Assembly (NCBI GenBank): GCA_004558115.1
Contig: SFDT01000019.1
Span: forward strand, 1-34,454
DNA from: Clostridiales bacterium
Lineage (GTDB): Bacteria > Bacillota > Clostridia > Oscillospirales > Oscillospiraceae
DNA length: 34,454 nucleotides
Reading direction: 5' to 3'
In this document: positions 1 through 7,011 of the stretch, in pieces
How the letters are laid out: every line of letters begins with the position of its first letter
Numbering within the stretch: the first letter of the stretch is position 1
Notes under the pieces: generated by a model
What the model was told of the DNA's origin: nothing
The model's input: only the letters and a program-made list of their open reading frames with translations
Database searches by the model: none
Program-made: the position numbers and the translations under genes

Positions 1-414
1 GGCTATCCCGACGACGGACTGGGCGTGTGTACCGACGTGATCTGGCAGGCCTTCCGGGCGGCGGGCTACTCGCTGAAGGACCTGGTAGATGCGGACATTG
101 CCGCCCATCCGGAGTGCTACCCCAACATTGAGACGCCGGACGGCAATATCGACTTCCGCCGGGTCAGCAATCTGGATACCTTCTTCCGCCGTCATGCTCA
201 GGTGCTGACCTGCGACCTGGACGACCCTGCCCAGTGGCAGCCCGGCGACATCGTGATTTTCGGCGACCGGGACCACATTGCCATCTGCTCCGACCGCCGG
301 AACCGCCGGGGCATTCCCTTTATCATTCACCACGGAAACCCCATTGACGAGGCCGTGGAGCGCAACGACATCTATAGGCAGCCGGTCACCGGCCATTTCC
401 GGTGGATGGGATAA
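1..414 (+). CDS. DUF1287 family protein, 5' end cut off by the window
   Basis: The frame is open from the first base, so the N-terminus lies outside the window; a GTG at 25 is internal, not a credible start. The visible 137 residues contain the DUF1287 core: a G-V-C-T-D-V stretch, a GDIVIFGDRDHIAIC segment and an HHG near the end. DUF1287 proteins (E. coli YijF-like) are uncharacterised, usually secreted, and have an arrangement resembling NlpC/P60-type cysteine hydrolases. The Cys in CTDV followed by two His would suit such a Cys-His site, but that is inference. Nothing can be said about its signal peptide or upstream context. The gene ends at TAA 412-414, and the rpsB promoter follows within 60 bases. 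Confidence 0.75.
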   Translation, partial: GYPDDGLGVCTDVIWQAFRAAGYSLKDLVDADIAAHPECYPNIETPDGNIDFRRVSNLDTFFRRHAQVLTCDLDDPAQWQPGDIVIFGDRDHIAICSDRRNRRGIPFIIHHGNPIDEAVERNDIYRQPVTGHFRWMG

Positions 415-467
415 GCCGGTTTTTGCAAAAAAGTATCCGGTTTTCACCGGGAAAATGAAAAATTTTC

Positions 468-496
468 TTGCATTTTCCGGCGCGCTGTGTTATTAT
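468..496 (+). promoter_or_regulatory. Sigma-A type promoter of rpsB-tsf
   Basis: TTGCAT at 468-473 and TATTAT at 491-496 are separated by 17 bases. Transcription would start near 503 and give a leader of about 100 bases before rpsB. The region is AT-rich in a GC-rich surrounding. An imperfect inverted repeat (447-457 with 471-480) overlaps the -35 box. Confidence 0.75.
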
Positions 497-502
497 ATTT
501 CA

Positions 503-605
503 GCATTCCGCACAGGGGCGGACTTTCGGTCGGTGCCGCAAGGTTGGCCGGGGGGAGGAAGCTCCTGGAGGCAACAAACTAAAATCAAAGGAGAAATGAA
601 CAAAC
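503..605 (+). promoter_or_regulatory. rpsB 5' leader, possible S2 autoregulatory RNA
   Basis: About 100 bases of GC-rich untranslated leader separate the predicted transcription start from the S2 start codon. It holds short self-complementary stretches, e.g. GGAG/CTCC around 555-567. The real ribosome-binding site AAAGGAG lies at 588-594. Many bacterial rpsB genes carry S2-binding leaders that repress translation when S2 is free. I do not recognise a specific Rfam structure here, so an autoregulatory role is inference from gene identity and leader length only. Confidence 0.3.
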
Positions 606-1263
606 ATGGCTAACCAGAACGTCGTATCCATGAAGGCCCTGCTGGAGGCCGGTGTCCACTTCGGTCACCAGACCCGCCGCTGGAACCCCAAGATGGCCCC
701 CTACCGTGAAGAAGCTGGAGGAGGCTTACAGCTTCGTGCGTCAGCTGTCCGAGAGCGGCCAGTCCCTGCTGTTCGTGGGTACCAAGAAGCAGGCTCAGGA
801 GGCCATCAAGGATGAGGCCCTCCGCTGCAATATGTACTATGTCAACGCCCGCTGGCTGGGCGGCATGATGACCAACTTCAAGACCATGCGCACCCGTATC
901 GACCGCCTGAACCAGCTGAAGACCATGCAGGCTGACGGTACCTTCGATATGCTTCCCAAGAAGGAAGTCATCAAGCACCTGGGCGAGATCGAGAAGCTGG
1001 AGAAGTACGGCGCCCTGTTCATCGTGGACACCCGCAAGGAGCGCAACGCCATCGCCGAGGCTCACAAGCTGGGCATCCCCGTCGTGGCCATCGCCGATAC
1101 CAACTGCGATCCCGATGAGATCGATTACGTCATCCCCGGCAACGACGACGCCATCCGCGCCATCAAGCTGATCTCTTCCATCATGGCCAACGCCGTGCTG
1201 GAGGGCAAGCAGGGCGAGCAGACCGCCGAGGCTGCCGCCGAGAAGGCCGAGGACGCTGAGTAA
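606..1263 (+). CDS. rpsB: 30S ribosomal protein S2, reading frame broken by missing segments
   Basis: S2 is an essential small-subunit protein that docks S1 on the ribosome. The start ATG 606 has AAAGGAG at 588-594 and begins MANQNVVSMKALLEAGVHF, a classic S2 N-terminus. After WNPKMAPY (Tyr codon 702-704) the frame is lost: one extra base (705), then the S2 sequence resumes in another frame at VKKLEEAY (706) and runs to TAA 1263. The universally conserved stretch between these points (IFTERNGIYIIDLQKT in B. subtilis, 16 codons) is absent, so about 47 bases are missing. A second, in-frame gap lies at 1008/1009: the LGGIK-x-M-x-x-LP segment (about 11 codons) is missing between LEKY and GALFIVD. 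As written, the gene would give a truncated, non-functional S2. Because S2 is essential and promoter, ribosome-binding site and downstream tsf are intact, a sequencing or assembly error is the likeliest cause; a decayed copy with an intact rpsB elsewhere is the alternative. Confidence 0.9.
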
Positions 1264-1315
1264 TTAAATAGCAAGCGCAGCAGCGCTTTCATTCAAGATA
1301 TTGGAGGAAATAAAA

Positions 1316-2230
1316 ATGGCTTTTACCGCAGCTGATGTGAAGAACCTGCGCGAAATGACCGGCGTGGGCATGATGGATTGCAAGAAGGCTCTGGTCGCCT
1401 CCGATGGCGACATGGACAAGGCCATCGAGTTCCTGCGCGAGAAGGGCCTGGCCGCTTCCGCCAAGAAGGCCGGCCGCATCGCCGCTGAGGGCATGGCTTA
1501 CGCCGCCGTCATCGATGGCGTGGGCGTGGTGGTCGAGGTCAACGCCGAGACCGACTTCGTGGGCAAGAACGAGAAGTTCGTGGACTTCGTCAAGGGCGTG
1601 GCCGCCACCGTGGTCGCCAACAAGCCCGCCGACCTGGACGCTCTGATGGCCTGCAAGTATGCTGACACCGACAACACCGTCACCGAGCAGCAGCAGGAGA
1701 TGGTCCTGGTCATCGGCGAGAACATCAAGGTCCGCCGGTTCTCCTTCTTCACCGAGGGCGTTTCCGTTCCCTACATCCACGCCGGCGGCAAGATCGGCGT
1801 GCTGGTGAACCTGGAGGTCTCCGAGGGCATCGACGCCACCGAGATCGGCAAGGACGTCGCTATGCAGATTGCCGCTCTGAATCCCCGTTTCTGGGATAAG
1901 AGCCAGGTGACCCAGGATGTTCTGGACGAGGAGAAGAAGATCATGATGGTCCAGATGGCCAACGATCCCAAGATGGCCAACAAGCCCGAGCAGGTCCGCG
2001 AGAAGATCGTCATGGGCAAGATGAACAAGTTCTATGCCGAGAACTGCCTGCTGCAGCAGGAGTTCGTCAAGGACAACAGCATGACCGTGGAGAAGTATAT
2101 CGCTTCCGCCGCCAAGGCTCTGGGCGGCACCGTCACCTTCAAGAACGCCGTTCGCTTCGAGAAGGGCGAGGGCATCGAGAAGAAGCAGGAGAACTTCGCC
2201 GACGAGATCGCCAAGATGGTCAAGGGCTGA
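1316..2230 (+). CDS. tsf: Translation elongation factor Ts
   Basis: EF-Ts is the nucleotide exchange factor that recycles EF-Tu-GDP. The 304-residue product begins MAFTAADVKNLREMTGVGMM, the UBA-like N-terminal domain that binds EF-Tu. It has the diagnostic TDFVGKNEKF motif near residue 80 (TDFVxxN contacts the EF-Tu nucleotide site) and ends in the family's GEGIEKKQENFADEI block. Start ATG 1316 is chosen because GGAGG at 1303-1307 is correctly spaced; an in-frame TTG at 1301 would overlap that site. It follows rpsB by 52 bases, the usual rpsB-tsf pair. The pyrH-frr genes that often come next are absent; a strong terminator follows. Confidence 0.97.
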   Translation: MAFTAADVKNLREMTGVGMMDCKKALVASDGDMDKAIEFLREKGLAASAKKAGRIAAEGMAYAAVIDGVGVVVEVNAETDFVGKNEKFVDFVKGVAATVVANKPADLDALMACKYADTDNTVTEQQQEMVLVIGENIKVRRFSFFTEGVSVPYIHAGGKIGVLVNLEVSEGIDATEIGKDVAMQIAALNPRFWDKSQVTQDVLDEEKKIMMVQMANDPKMANKPEQVREKIVMGKMNKFYAENCLLQQEFVKDNSMTVEKYIASAAKALGGTVTFKNAVRFEKGEGIEKKQENFADEIAKMVKG

Positions 2231-2250
2231 TCCTAAGCTGAATATGTCGG

Positions 2251-2282
2251 GAGGGCAGGTGCTGATGCACCTGCCCTCTTTT
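2251..2282 (+). terminator. Rho-independent terminator of rpsB-tsf
   Basis: A perfect 12-bp stem (GAGGGCAGGTGC 2251-2262 with 2267-2278), a TGAT loop and four T. It lies 20 bases after the tsf stop. Confidence 0.93.
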
Positions 2283-2313
2283 CATGGCTGACGGCGCCGG
2301 AACACGGTTTTTC

Positions 2314-2342
2314 TTGTATTCACGGGAGAAAGCTGTTATAAT
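2314..2342 (+). promoter_or_regulatory. Sigma-A type promoter of the scpA-rluB operon
   Basis: TTGTAT 2314-2319, a 17-base spacer and a consensus TATAAT 2337-2342. It lies directly after the tsf terminator, so the following genes form their own transcription unit. Predicted start is near 2349. Confidence 0.85.
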
Positions 2343-2410
2343 TTCTGTACATTGGGTTTTTGTGACCATGAAGCATGGAAAAGACCCAAATCTTGTTTGA
2401 GGTGGCACGG

Positions 2411-3196
2411 TTGGAAAATCCTGTATTCAAATTGGAAAAAGTCGTCCGCACCCGCTCCGAGGAGGAAATGCAGGACTTTGAGGGCCCTCTGGACCTCATT
2501 TTGTTTTTGTTGGGTAAGAATAAGATGGAGATCCAGGACATCTCCATCTCCCAGATTTTGGACCAGTATCTGGCCTGGCTGGAGGCCCGGCAGCGGCTGG
2601 ATCTGGAGGTGGCCAGTGAGTTCATCACCATGGCCTCCCACCTGATGTATATCAAGACCCGGATGCTGCTGTCCATTGAGGACGAGGAGGCCCAAAGCGA
2701 GATGGACGCGCTCATCCAGTCGCTGGAGGAGCGCCGCCGCAATGAAAATTACGTTCGCATCAAGACCCTGGCGGCACGCCTGGGCCCCATGGGCGAATTC
2801 GGCCGCAGCATCGTCACCCGGAATCCGGAGCCTGTGAAGCGGGGGAAGATCTACGAATACGACCAGGATAAGAGCGACCTGATCCTGGCCATGGCGGAGA
2901 TCCGCAGCCGGGCGGAGCGGACGCTGCCGCCTCCCAAGACCGCGTTTGAAAATATCGTCCAGCACGAGCCCTATCCTGTGGAGAGCAAGGCCCGGGAGAT
3001 CTTGAATCGGCTGAAGGAGCACGGCATCACCCGCTTCCGCCTGCTGTTCAAGGGCAACCGCAGCCGCAGCGAGGTGGTGGCCACCTTCCTGGCGGTGCTG
3101 GAGCTGTGCCGTGCCTGCGTCATCCATCTGGCAGGCTCTGAGACGGACTGTACCGTCCGCCAGGAGGGTGAGCTGCCGGAGAATTTGAAACTGTAA
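2411..3196 (+). CDS. scpA: Segregation and condensation protein A
   Basis: ScpA is the kleisin that bridges the SMC heads in the SMC-ScpAB condensin. The family signature DFEGPLDLILFLL lies near the N-terminus, followed by the helical ISQILDQYL region and ASHLMYIKTRMLL. The C-terminal winged-helix part (RFRLLFKGNRSRSEVVATFLAVLEL) contacts the Smc head. I prefer the TTG start at 2411: GAGGTG at 2399-2404 is spaced 6 bases from it and the product then begins MENPVFKLEKVV. An in-frame ATG at 2375 would add 12 residues but has no ribosome-binding site and lies only about 25 bases from the predicted transcription start. First gene of the scpA-scpB-DUF2953-gerW-dacF-rluB unit. Confidence 0.93.
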   Translation: MENPVFKLEKVVRTRSEEEMQDFEGPLDLILFLLGKNKMEIQDISISQILDQYLAWLEARQRLDLEVASEFITMASHLMYIKTRMLLSIEDEEAQSEMDALIQSLEERRRNENYVRIKTLAARLGPMGEFGRSIVTRNPEPVKRGKIYEYDQDKSDLILAMAEIRSRAERTLPPPKTAFENIVQHEPYPVESKAREILNRLKEHGITRFRLLFKGNRSRSEVVATFLAVLELCRACVIHLAGSETDCTVRQEGELPENLKL

Positions 3197-3209
3197 GGAG
3201 AAGCCTGCC

Positions 3210-3851
3210 TTGGAAAGCATGGAGATGAAAGAGATCGAATCCGCCATTGAGGGCATTTTGTTCGCCTCCGGCGAGCCGGTGCATGTGGACCGTATCTGCG
3301 TGGCCCTGGAACTGGACCGCCCCACGGCGGAGCAGGTGCTCCAAAAGCTCATGGATTATTATTCCTATGAGCGCCGGGGCATCCGTCTGCTGCACATTGA
3401 GGACAGCTGGCAGCTTTGCTCCGCTCCGGACTACGCGGAGTATATCCGCAAGGCCTTTGAGATCCGCAAGCCCGCCAAGCTCAGCCAGCCGGCCCTGGAG
3501 GTTTTGACCATCATCGCGTATTACCAGCCCACCACCCGGGCGTTCGTGGACCAGATCCGGGGCGTGGACAGCGCCTATACCATGGGCCTCTTGCAGGAGC
3601 GCAAGCTCATTGAGGAGTGCGGCCGGCTGCAGGTGCCGGGCCGCCCCCACCTGTACCGGACCACCAAGCAGTTCCTGCGGGCATTTCACCTGACCTCTCT
3701 GGAGGACCTGCCGGAGATGCCGGACCTGGGCGGCGAGGGGCAGATGCGGCTGAATGAAAACGGCGAGATCGTGGACCCCACCGGCGACATGGAGCTTGCC
3801 GGCGTGCCGGAGGACGCGGAGCTTCCGGAGGAGCGGGAAACGGAAGAATAA
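3210..3851 (+). CDS. scpB: Segregation and condensation protein B
   Basis: ScpB dimerises through winged-helix domains and binds the middle of ScpA in the SMC complex. The product contains the ScpB hallmarks EIESAIEGILFASGEPV at the N-terminus and LSQPALEVLTIIAYYQP with the following GVDSAYTM, then an acidic C-terminal tail rich in Glu and Pro. TTG 3210 is taken as start because AAGGAG (3195-3200) lies 9 bases upstream. The ATG at 3219 is 18 bases from that site and would drop only three residues. It lies 13 bases after scpA, so the pair is co-transcribed and stoichiometric as expected. Confidence 0.95.
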   Translation: MESMEMKEIESAIEGILFASGEPVHVDRICVALELDRPTAEQVLQKLMDYYSYERRGIRLLHIEDSWQLCSAPDYAEYIRKAFEIRKPAKLSQPALEVLTIIAYYQPTTRAFVDQIRGVDSAYTMGLLQERKLIEECGRLQVPGRPHLYRTTKQFLRAFHLTSLEDLPEMPDLGGEGQMRLNENGEIVDPTGDMELAGVPEDAELPEERETEE

Positions 3852-3888
3852 AAGTGCTCTGCAAGAACAGCAGGGGAGGTGAGGGCCT

Positions 3889-4551
3889 GTGCGCTTGTTT
3901 TTGGTGATCCTGGGCGTTTTGATATTGCTGCTGTTTTTGCTTTCCCGCCTGCGGCTGGGCATTGACGCCGCCGTGGATGGGAAAGCTGTGACTGTGGACG
4001 CGGCTGTGGGGCCCTTCCGCATTCGGGTGCTGCCCGGAAAGCCGAAAAAGAAGAAGCCTGAAAAAGAGGCGCCTCCTAAGAAGGCAGCCAAAACGACGCC
4101 AAAGGAAAAGAAACCGCTGCCCAAGCCCACGCTGGCGGACATCCGCTCCGCGCTGGACGCGTTGCTGCCGCCCTTGAAGCGGGCTCTTGGCCGCACCCGG
4201 CGGAGCATTCGGGTGAAGCCGCTGGACGCCTCCGTCACCTTCGGCGGCGCGGCGGACCCGGCGGCCGCGGCAGAGCTGTACGGCTACGCGCACATGGCGG
4301 TCTGGACGGGGATGCCTGTTCTGGAGCAGCTGCTGGTCATCCCGGACCCCCACATCCACATCGGCATTGATTTTGACGCGCCGGAGACAGCGGTCCGGGC
4401 CAGGGTGGGCGTCACCCTGCGGCTGGGCATGCTGGTGTCCGTTGCCCTGGGCGTGGGCATCCCGGCGCTGAAATGGTTCCTGGGCTTTCAGAAAAAACAC
4501 AAGCAGCCGCAGCCGGCCAAAGAGCCGGAGCAGGCGGCCCCTGCCGCGTAA
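3889..4551 (+). CDS. DUF2953 domain protein (YtfI-like)
   Basis: A 220-residue protein of unknown function starting with GTG 3889; GGGGAGG at 3873-3879 supports this start. It opens with a single membrane segment or uncleaved signal anchor (LFLVILGVLILLLFLLSRL), followed by a beta-rich part (LGIDAAVDGKAVTVDAAVGPF). A Lys/Pro-rich linker covers residues about 50-80, and the DUF2953 C-terminal portion contains the conserved GxADPAAAAELYGYAH-type stretch. A second hydrophobic segment lies near residues 180-198. In B. subtilis the DUF2953 gene ytfI is next to ytfJ (gerW), and here the next gene is gerW, so a spore-related membrane role is a reasonable inference. No catalytic motif is visible. Confidence 0.85.
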   Translation: MRLFLVILGVLILLLFLLSRLRLGIDAAVDGKAVTVDAAVGPFRIRVLPGKPKKKKPEKEAPPKKAAKTTPKEKKPLPKPTLADIRSALDALLPPLKRALGRTRRSIRVKPLDASVTFGGAADPAAAAELYGYAHMAVWTGMPVLEQLLVIPDPHIHIGIDFDAPETAVRARVGVTLRLGMLVSVALGVGIPALKWFLGFQKKHKQPQPAKEPEQAAPAA

Positions 4552-4569
4552 GAGAAAGGAAGGTACACT

Positions 4570-4971
4570 ATGGATACTCCGATGGAAAAGAAAACTCCCC
4601 TCAGCGATATGATGCGCACCACCATGGATAAGATCCATGAGATGGTGGACGCCAACACCATCGTCGGCCAGCCCATCACCACGCCCGACGGCGTGACGCT
4701 GATCCCCATTTCCAAGGTCAGCTTCGGCTTCGGCAGCGGCGGCGGGGACTATGGCAAGACCTCCGTGAAGGAGGGCTTCGGCGGCGGCAGCGCCGCCGGC
4801 GTGAAGATCGACCCTGTGGCCTTCCTGGTCATCAAGGACGGCACCACCCGGGTGCTGCCGGTGGCTGTGCCGCCCACCTCCACCATGGAGCGCATCGTGG
4901 AGAAGGTCCCGGATATTCTGGACAAAATGGAAAAACGTTTCGACAAGAAAGAGGACAAGGAACCCTGCTGA
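4570..4971 (+). CDS. gerW: GerW/YtfJ family sporulation protein
   Basis: YtfJ/GerW is a forespore-expressed protein needed for normal germination in Bacillus. The 133-residue product shows the family pattern: an N-terminal helix (MMRTTMDKIHEMVDANTIVG), then TPDGVTLIPISKVSFGFGSGG, a Gly-rich central stretch, and a C-terminal amphipathic helix that is basic and acidic. AAGGAAGG precedes ATG 4570 at a good distance, and the gene follows the DUF2953 gene by 18 bases, matching ytfI-ytfJ order. It has no signal peptide or membrane segment. Mother-cell or forespore sigma control would be expected, but I see no separate sporulation promoter in the short gap. It may therefore be transcribed with the scp genes. 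Confidence 0.93.
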   Translation: MDTPMEKKTPLSDMMRTTMDKIHEMVDANTIVGQPITTPDGVTLIPISKVSFGFGSGGGDYGKTSVKEGFGGGSAAGVKIDPVAFLVIKDGTTRVLPVAVPPTSTMERIVEKVPDILDKMEKRFDKKEDKEPC

Positions 4972-5013
4972 ACGGGGTATACTACCATCATTCCGACTTT
5001 GAGGTGATGGTCC

Positions 5014-6114
5014 TTGCAAACACGCGTCAAGCGGTTTTCAGCGGTGCTGACAGCACTGCTTTTACTGTATAGTATTTTCCCTTGTCAGGCTATGGCGGTC
5101 AGCACTTCCGCCTCCGCGGCTATCCTGGTGGACGTGGACAGCGGCCGGGTGCTGTACGAGCAGAACGCCGACGCCAGGATGCTCATTGCCAGCACCACCA
5201 AGATCCTGACGGCCCTGGTGGCCATTGAGGAGGGAAATCTCTCCGACATGGTCACCGTCAGCCGGCAGGCGGCGCTGACGGAGGGCTCCGCCATGTATTT
5301 GCAGGAGGGGGAGCAGCTGACGCTGGAGACCCTGCTGTACGGCCTGCTGCTGTGCTCCGGCAACGATGCCGCCGTGGCCATTGCCGAGCATGTGGGCGGC
5401 AGCCTGGAAGGGTTCGTGGATCGGATGAACCGCCGGGCCAAGGAGCTGGGCATGGACGATTCCTCCTTTGCGAACCCCAACGGCCTGGACGATGAAAATC
5501 ACTATTCCACCGCCCGGGACATGGCGCTTTTGGCCTGCACCGCCGCCAATAACGAAACCCTTATGCGCATCGCCTCCACCAAAACGGTGAGCATCGGCGG
5601 GCGGACCATGACCAACCACAATAAGCTCCTGCGGTATATGGAGGGCTGCACCGGCCTCAAGACCGGCTTTACGAAGGCGGCGGGGCGGACCCTGGTCAGC
5701 TGCGCGGAGCAAAACGGCCAGCGGCTGGCGGCTGTGACCCTTCAGGACGGAAACGACTGGGCGGACCACCAGGCGTTGTATGAATACGGCTTTTCCACCT
5801 ACCCCGCTCAATATTTTGTAAAGTTGGGACAGGTCGTGGAGCGGGCCGCCGTGACAGGCGGTGCTGGTTCCTCTGTTCCCCTGGTGGCGGCGGACAGCTT
5901 CTCCTGGCCTGTGGGGCCGGGGGAGGAGGTCGCCACCGATATCCGGCTGGACGGGCCGCTCACAGCGCCTATTTCCGCCGGGCAGGCGGTTGGTGAGGCT
6001 GTATTCTCATTGAACGGCAGGGAGATCGGACGGGTGCAGCTGCTGGCGGGCGGCAACGTGATGCCCCGGGTGGAGCCTGCCATGGCCGCATTAAAAACCG
6101 GCTTGCCGGATTAA
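5014..6114 (+). CDS. dacF: D-alanyl-D-alanine carboxypeptidase, DacF/DacB type
   Basis: A serine-type D,D-carboxypeptidase (low-molecular-weight PBP, peptidase S11) that removes the terminal D-Ala of peptidoglycan stem peptides outside the membrane. The N-terminus is a signal peptide (basic start, then VLTALLLLYSIFPCQAMA). All three active-site motifs are present: S-T-T-K (Ser about residue 60), S-G-N (about 115) and K-T-G (about 216). The C-terminal part from about residue 265 resembles the PBP5_C beta-domain. The start is TTG 5014, supported by GAGGTGAT at 5001-5008. Its place between gerW and rluB matches the sporulation dac cluster of Firmicutes, so cortex modification is likely. The spmA-spmB genes often found between dac and rluB are not here. 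Confidence 0.94.
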   Translation: MQTRVKRFSAVLTALLLLYSIFPCQAMAVSTSASAAILVDVDSGRVLYEQNADARMLIASTTKILTALVAIEEGNLSDMVTVSRQAALTEGSAMYLQEGEQLTLETLLYGLLLCSGNDAAVAIAEHVGGSLEGFVDRMNRRAKELGMDDSSFANPNGLDDENHYSTARDMALLACTAANNETLMRIASTKTVSIGGRTMTNHNKLLRYMEGCTGLKTGFTKAAGRTLVSCAEQNGQRLAAVTLQDGNDWADHQALYEYGFSTYPAQYFVKLGQVVERAAVTGGAGSSVPLVAADSFSWPVGPGEEVATDIRLDGPLTAPISAGQAVGEAVFSLNGREIGRVQLLAGGNVMPRVEPAMAALKTGLPD

Positions 6115-6128
6115 GGAACCAATGACAT

Positions 6129-6836
6129 ATGGAAGAACGACTGCAAAAGCTCCTGTCGGCGGCGGGCGTGTGCTCCCGCCGGGCATCGGAGGCATATATC
6201 CTGGCGGGCCGTGTCACCATCAACGGCCAGCCTGCCCAGCTGGGCCAGCGGGCGGATCCGGACCGGGATGACATCCGGGTGGATGGACACCGCTTGGCGG
6301 TCCGGCCTCAACCGGTGTATCTTATGCTGAACAAGCCCCGGGGCTACGTGACCACCCTCTCTGACGAGCAGGGCCGCCCCACGGTGGCGGAGCTGGTGGC
6401 GGACGCCGGGGCGCGGGTGTATCCCGTGGGGCGGCTGGACCTGGATTCCGAGGGGCTGCTGCTCATGACCAACGACGGCGCCCTGACCCAGCGCCTGCTG
6501 CACCCCAGCCATGAGGTGTCCAAGACCTACCATGTATCCGTATACGGCCCCGTGGCCGGCGCGGCGGACAAGCTGGCCACCATCCGGGACCTGCGGGGAG
6601 AGCCCATCCGTCCCGCCCAGGTGCGGGTGCTCCGCCAGGGAGCGGAGACGGCCGAATACGCCATTACTATCCACGAGGGAAAAAACCGCCAGATCCGGAG
6701 GATGTGCGCCCGGTGCGATTTGAAGGTGAAGCGGCTGCGGCGGGTGAAGGAGCACACTCTGGAGCTGGGAGACCTGCCGGTGGGCAAGTGGCGCTATCTG
6801 ACGGAGGCGGAGGTTGCCGCCCTGAAAACTCCATAA
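6129..6836 (+). CDS. rluB: 23S rRNA pseudouridine synthase, RluB/RsuA family
   Basis: It isomerises specific uridines to pseudouridine in large-subunit rRNA. Residues 1-60 form an S4 RNA-binding domain (RLQKLLSAAGVCSRRASE ... GRVTINGQ). The catalytic domain has YLMLNKPRGYVTT and the GRLDLDSEGLLL motif with the nucleophilic Asp at about residue 104. RQIRRMC near residue 190 is also conserved. The 235-residue length is normal for the RsuA/RluB/E/F group. RluB is favoured over RsuA by the scpAB/dac neighbourhood known from Firmicutes. It starts 14 bases after dacF, and a strong terminator ends the operon. Confidence 0.93.
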   Translation: MEERLQKLLSAAGVCSRRASEAYILAGRVTINGQPAQLGQRADPDRDDIRVDGHRLAVRPQPVYLMLNKPRGYVTTLSDEQGRPTVAELVADAGARVYPVGRLDLDSEGLLLMTNDGALTQRLLHPSHEVSKTYHVSVYGPVAGAADKLATIRDLRGEPIRPAQVRVLRQGAETAEYAITIHEGKNRQIRRMCARCDLKVKRLRRVKEHTLELGDLPVGKWRYLTEAEVAALKTP

Positions 6837-6842
6837 CACAGG

Positions 6843-6870
6843 AAAATAGCCGCGTAGAGCGGCTATTTTT
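6843..6870 (+). terminator. Rho-independent terminator after rluB
   Basis: An 11-bp perfect stem (AAAATAGCCGC 6843-6853 with 6859-6869), a GTAGA loop and a T-tract. The A-rich left arm means it could also act on the opposite strand. Confidence 0.92.
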
Positions 6871-6922
6871 CCGGCTTTCGCGCTATTTTTGCAGGACACA
6901 GCAAAAATCCTGCAAAATCCGT

Positions 6923-6950
6923 TTGAATCCTGCGGACTTTGTGGTACAAT
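6923..6950 (+). promoter_or_regulatory. Sigma-A type promoter of the rpiR-ispH/rpsA operon
   Basis: TTGAAT 6923-6928, a 16-base spacer and TACAAT 6945-6950. The predicted start is near 6957, giving a leader of about 55 bases to the GTG start at 7012. Confidence 0.8.
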
Positions 6951-6973
6951 ACGGCGGGAGCATGAAAGAGTTC

Positions 6974-6993
6974 GCCGGCGGTCCGCCGCCGGC
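6974..6993 (+). promoter_or_regulatory. GC-rich palindrome in the rpiR leader
   Basis: A perfect 8-bp inverted repeat, GCCGGCGG (6974-6981) and CCGCCGGC (6986-6993), with a TCCG centre. It lies between the promoter and the ribosome-binding site GGAGGGG (6999-7005). It could be an RNA hairpin controlling initiation or a DNA operator for the adjacent regulator; the sequence does not decide. There is no T-tract, so it is not a terminator. Confidence 0.4.
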
Positions 6994-7011
6994 ATATCGG
7001 AGGGGATATCC

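Noticed and set aside
3607..5019. Open reverse-strand frame (470 codons) opposite scpB, DUF2953 and gerW
   Set aside because: His/Gly/Arg-rich composition, no motif, spans three supported genes.
6889..7011. Upstream extension of the RpiR regulator
   Set aside because: The open frame covers the promoter and palindrome; the GTG at 7012 has a proper ribosome-binding site.
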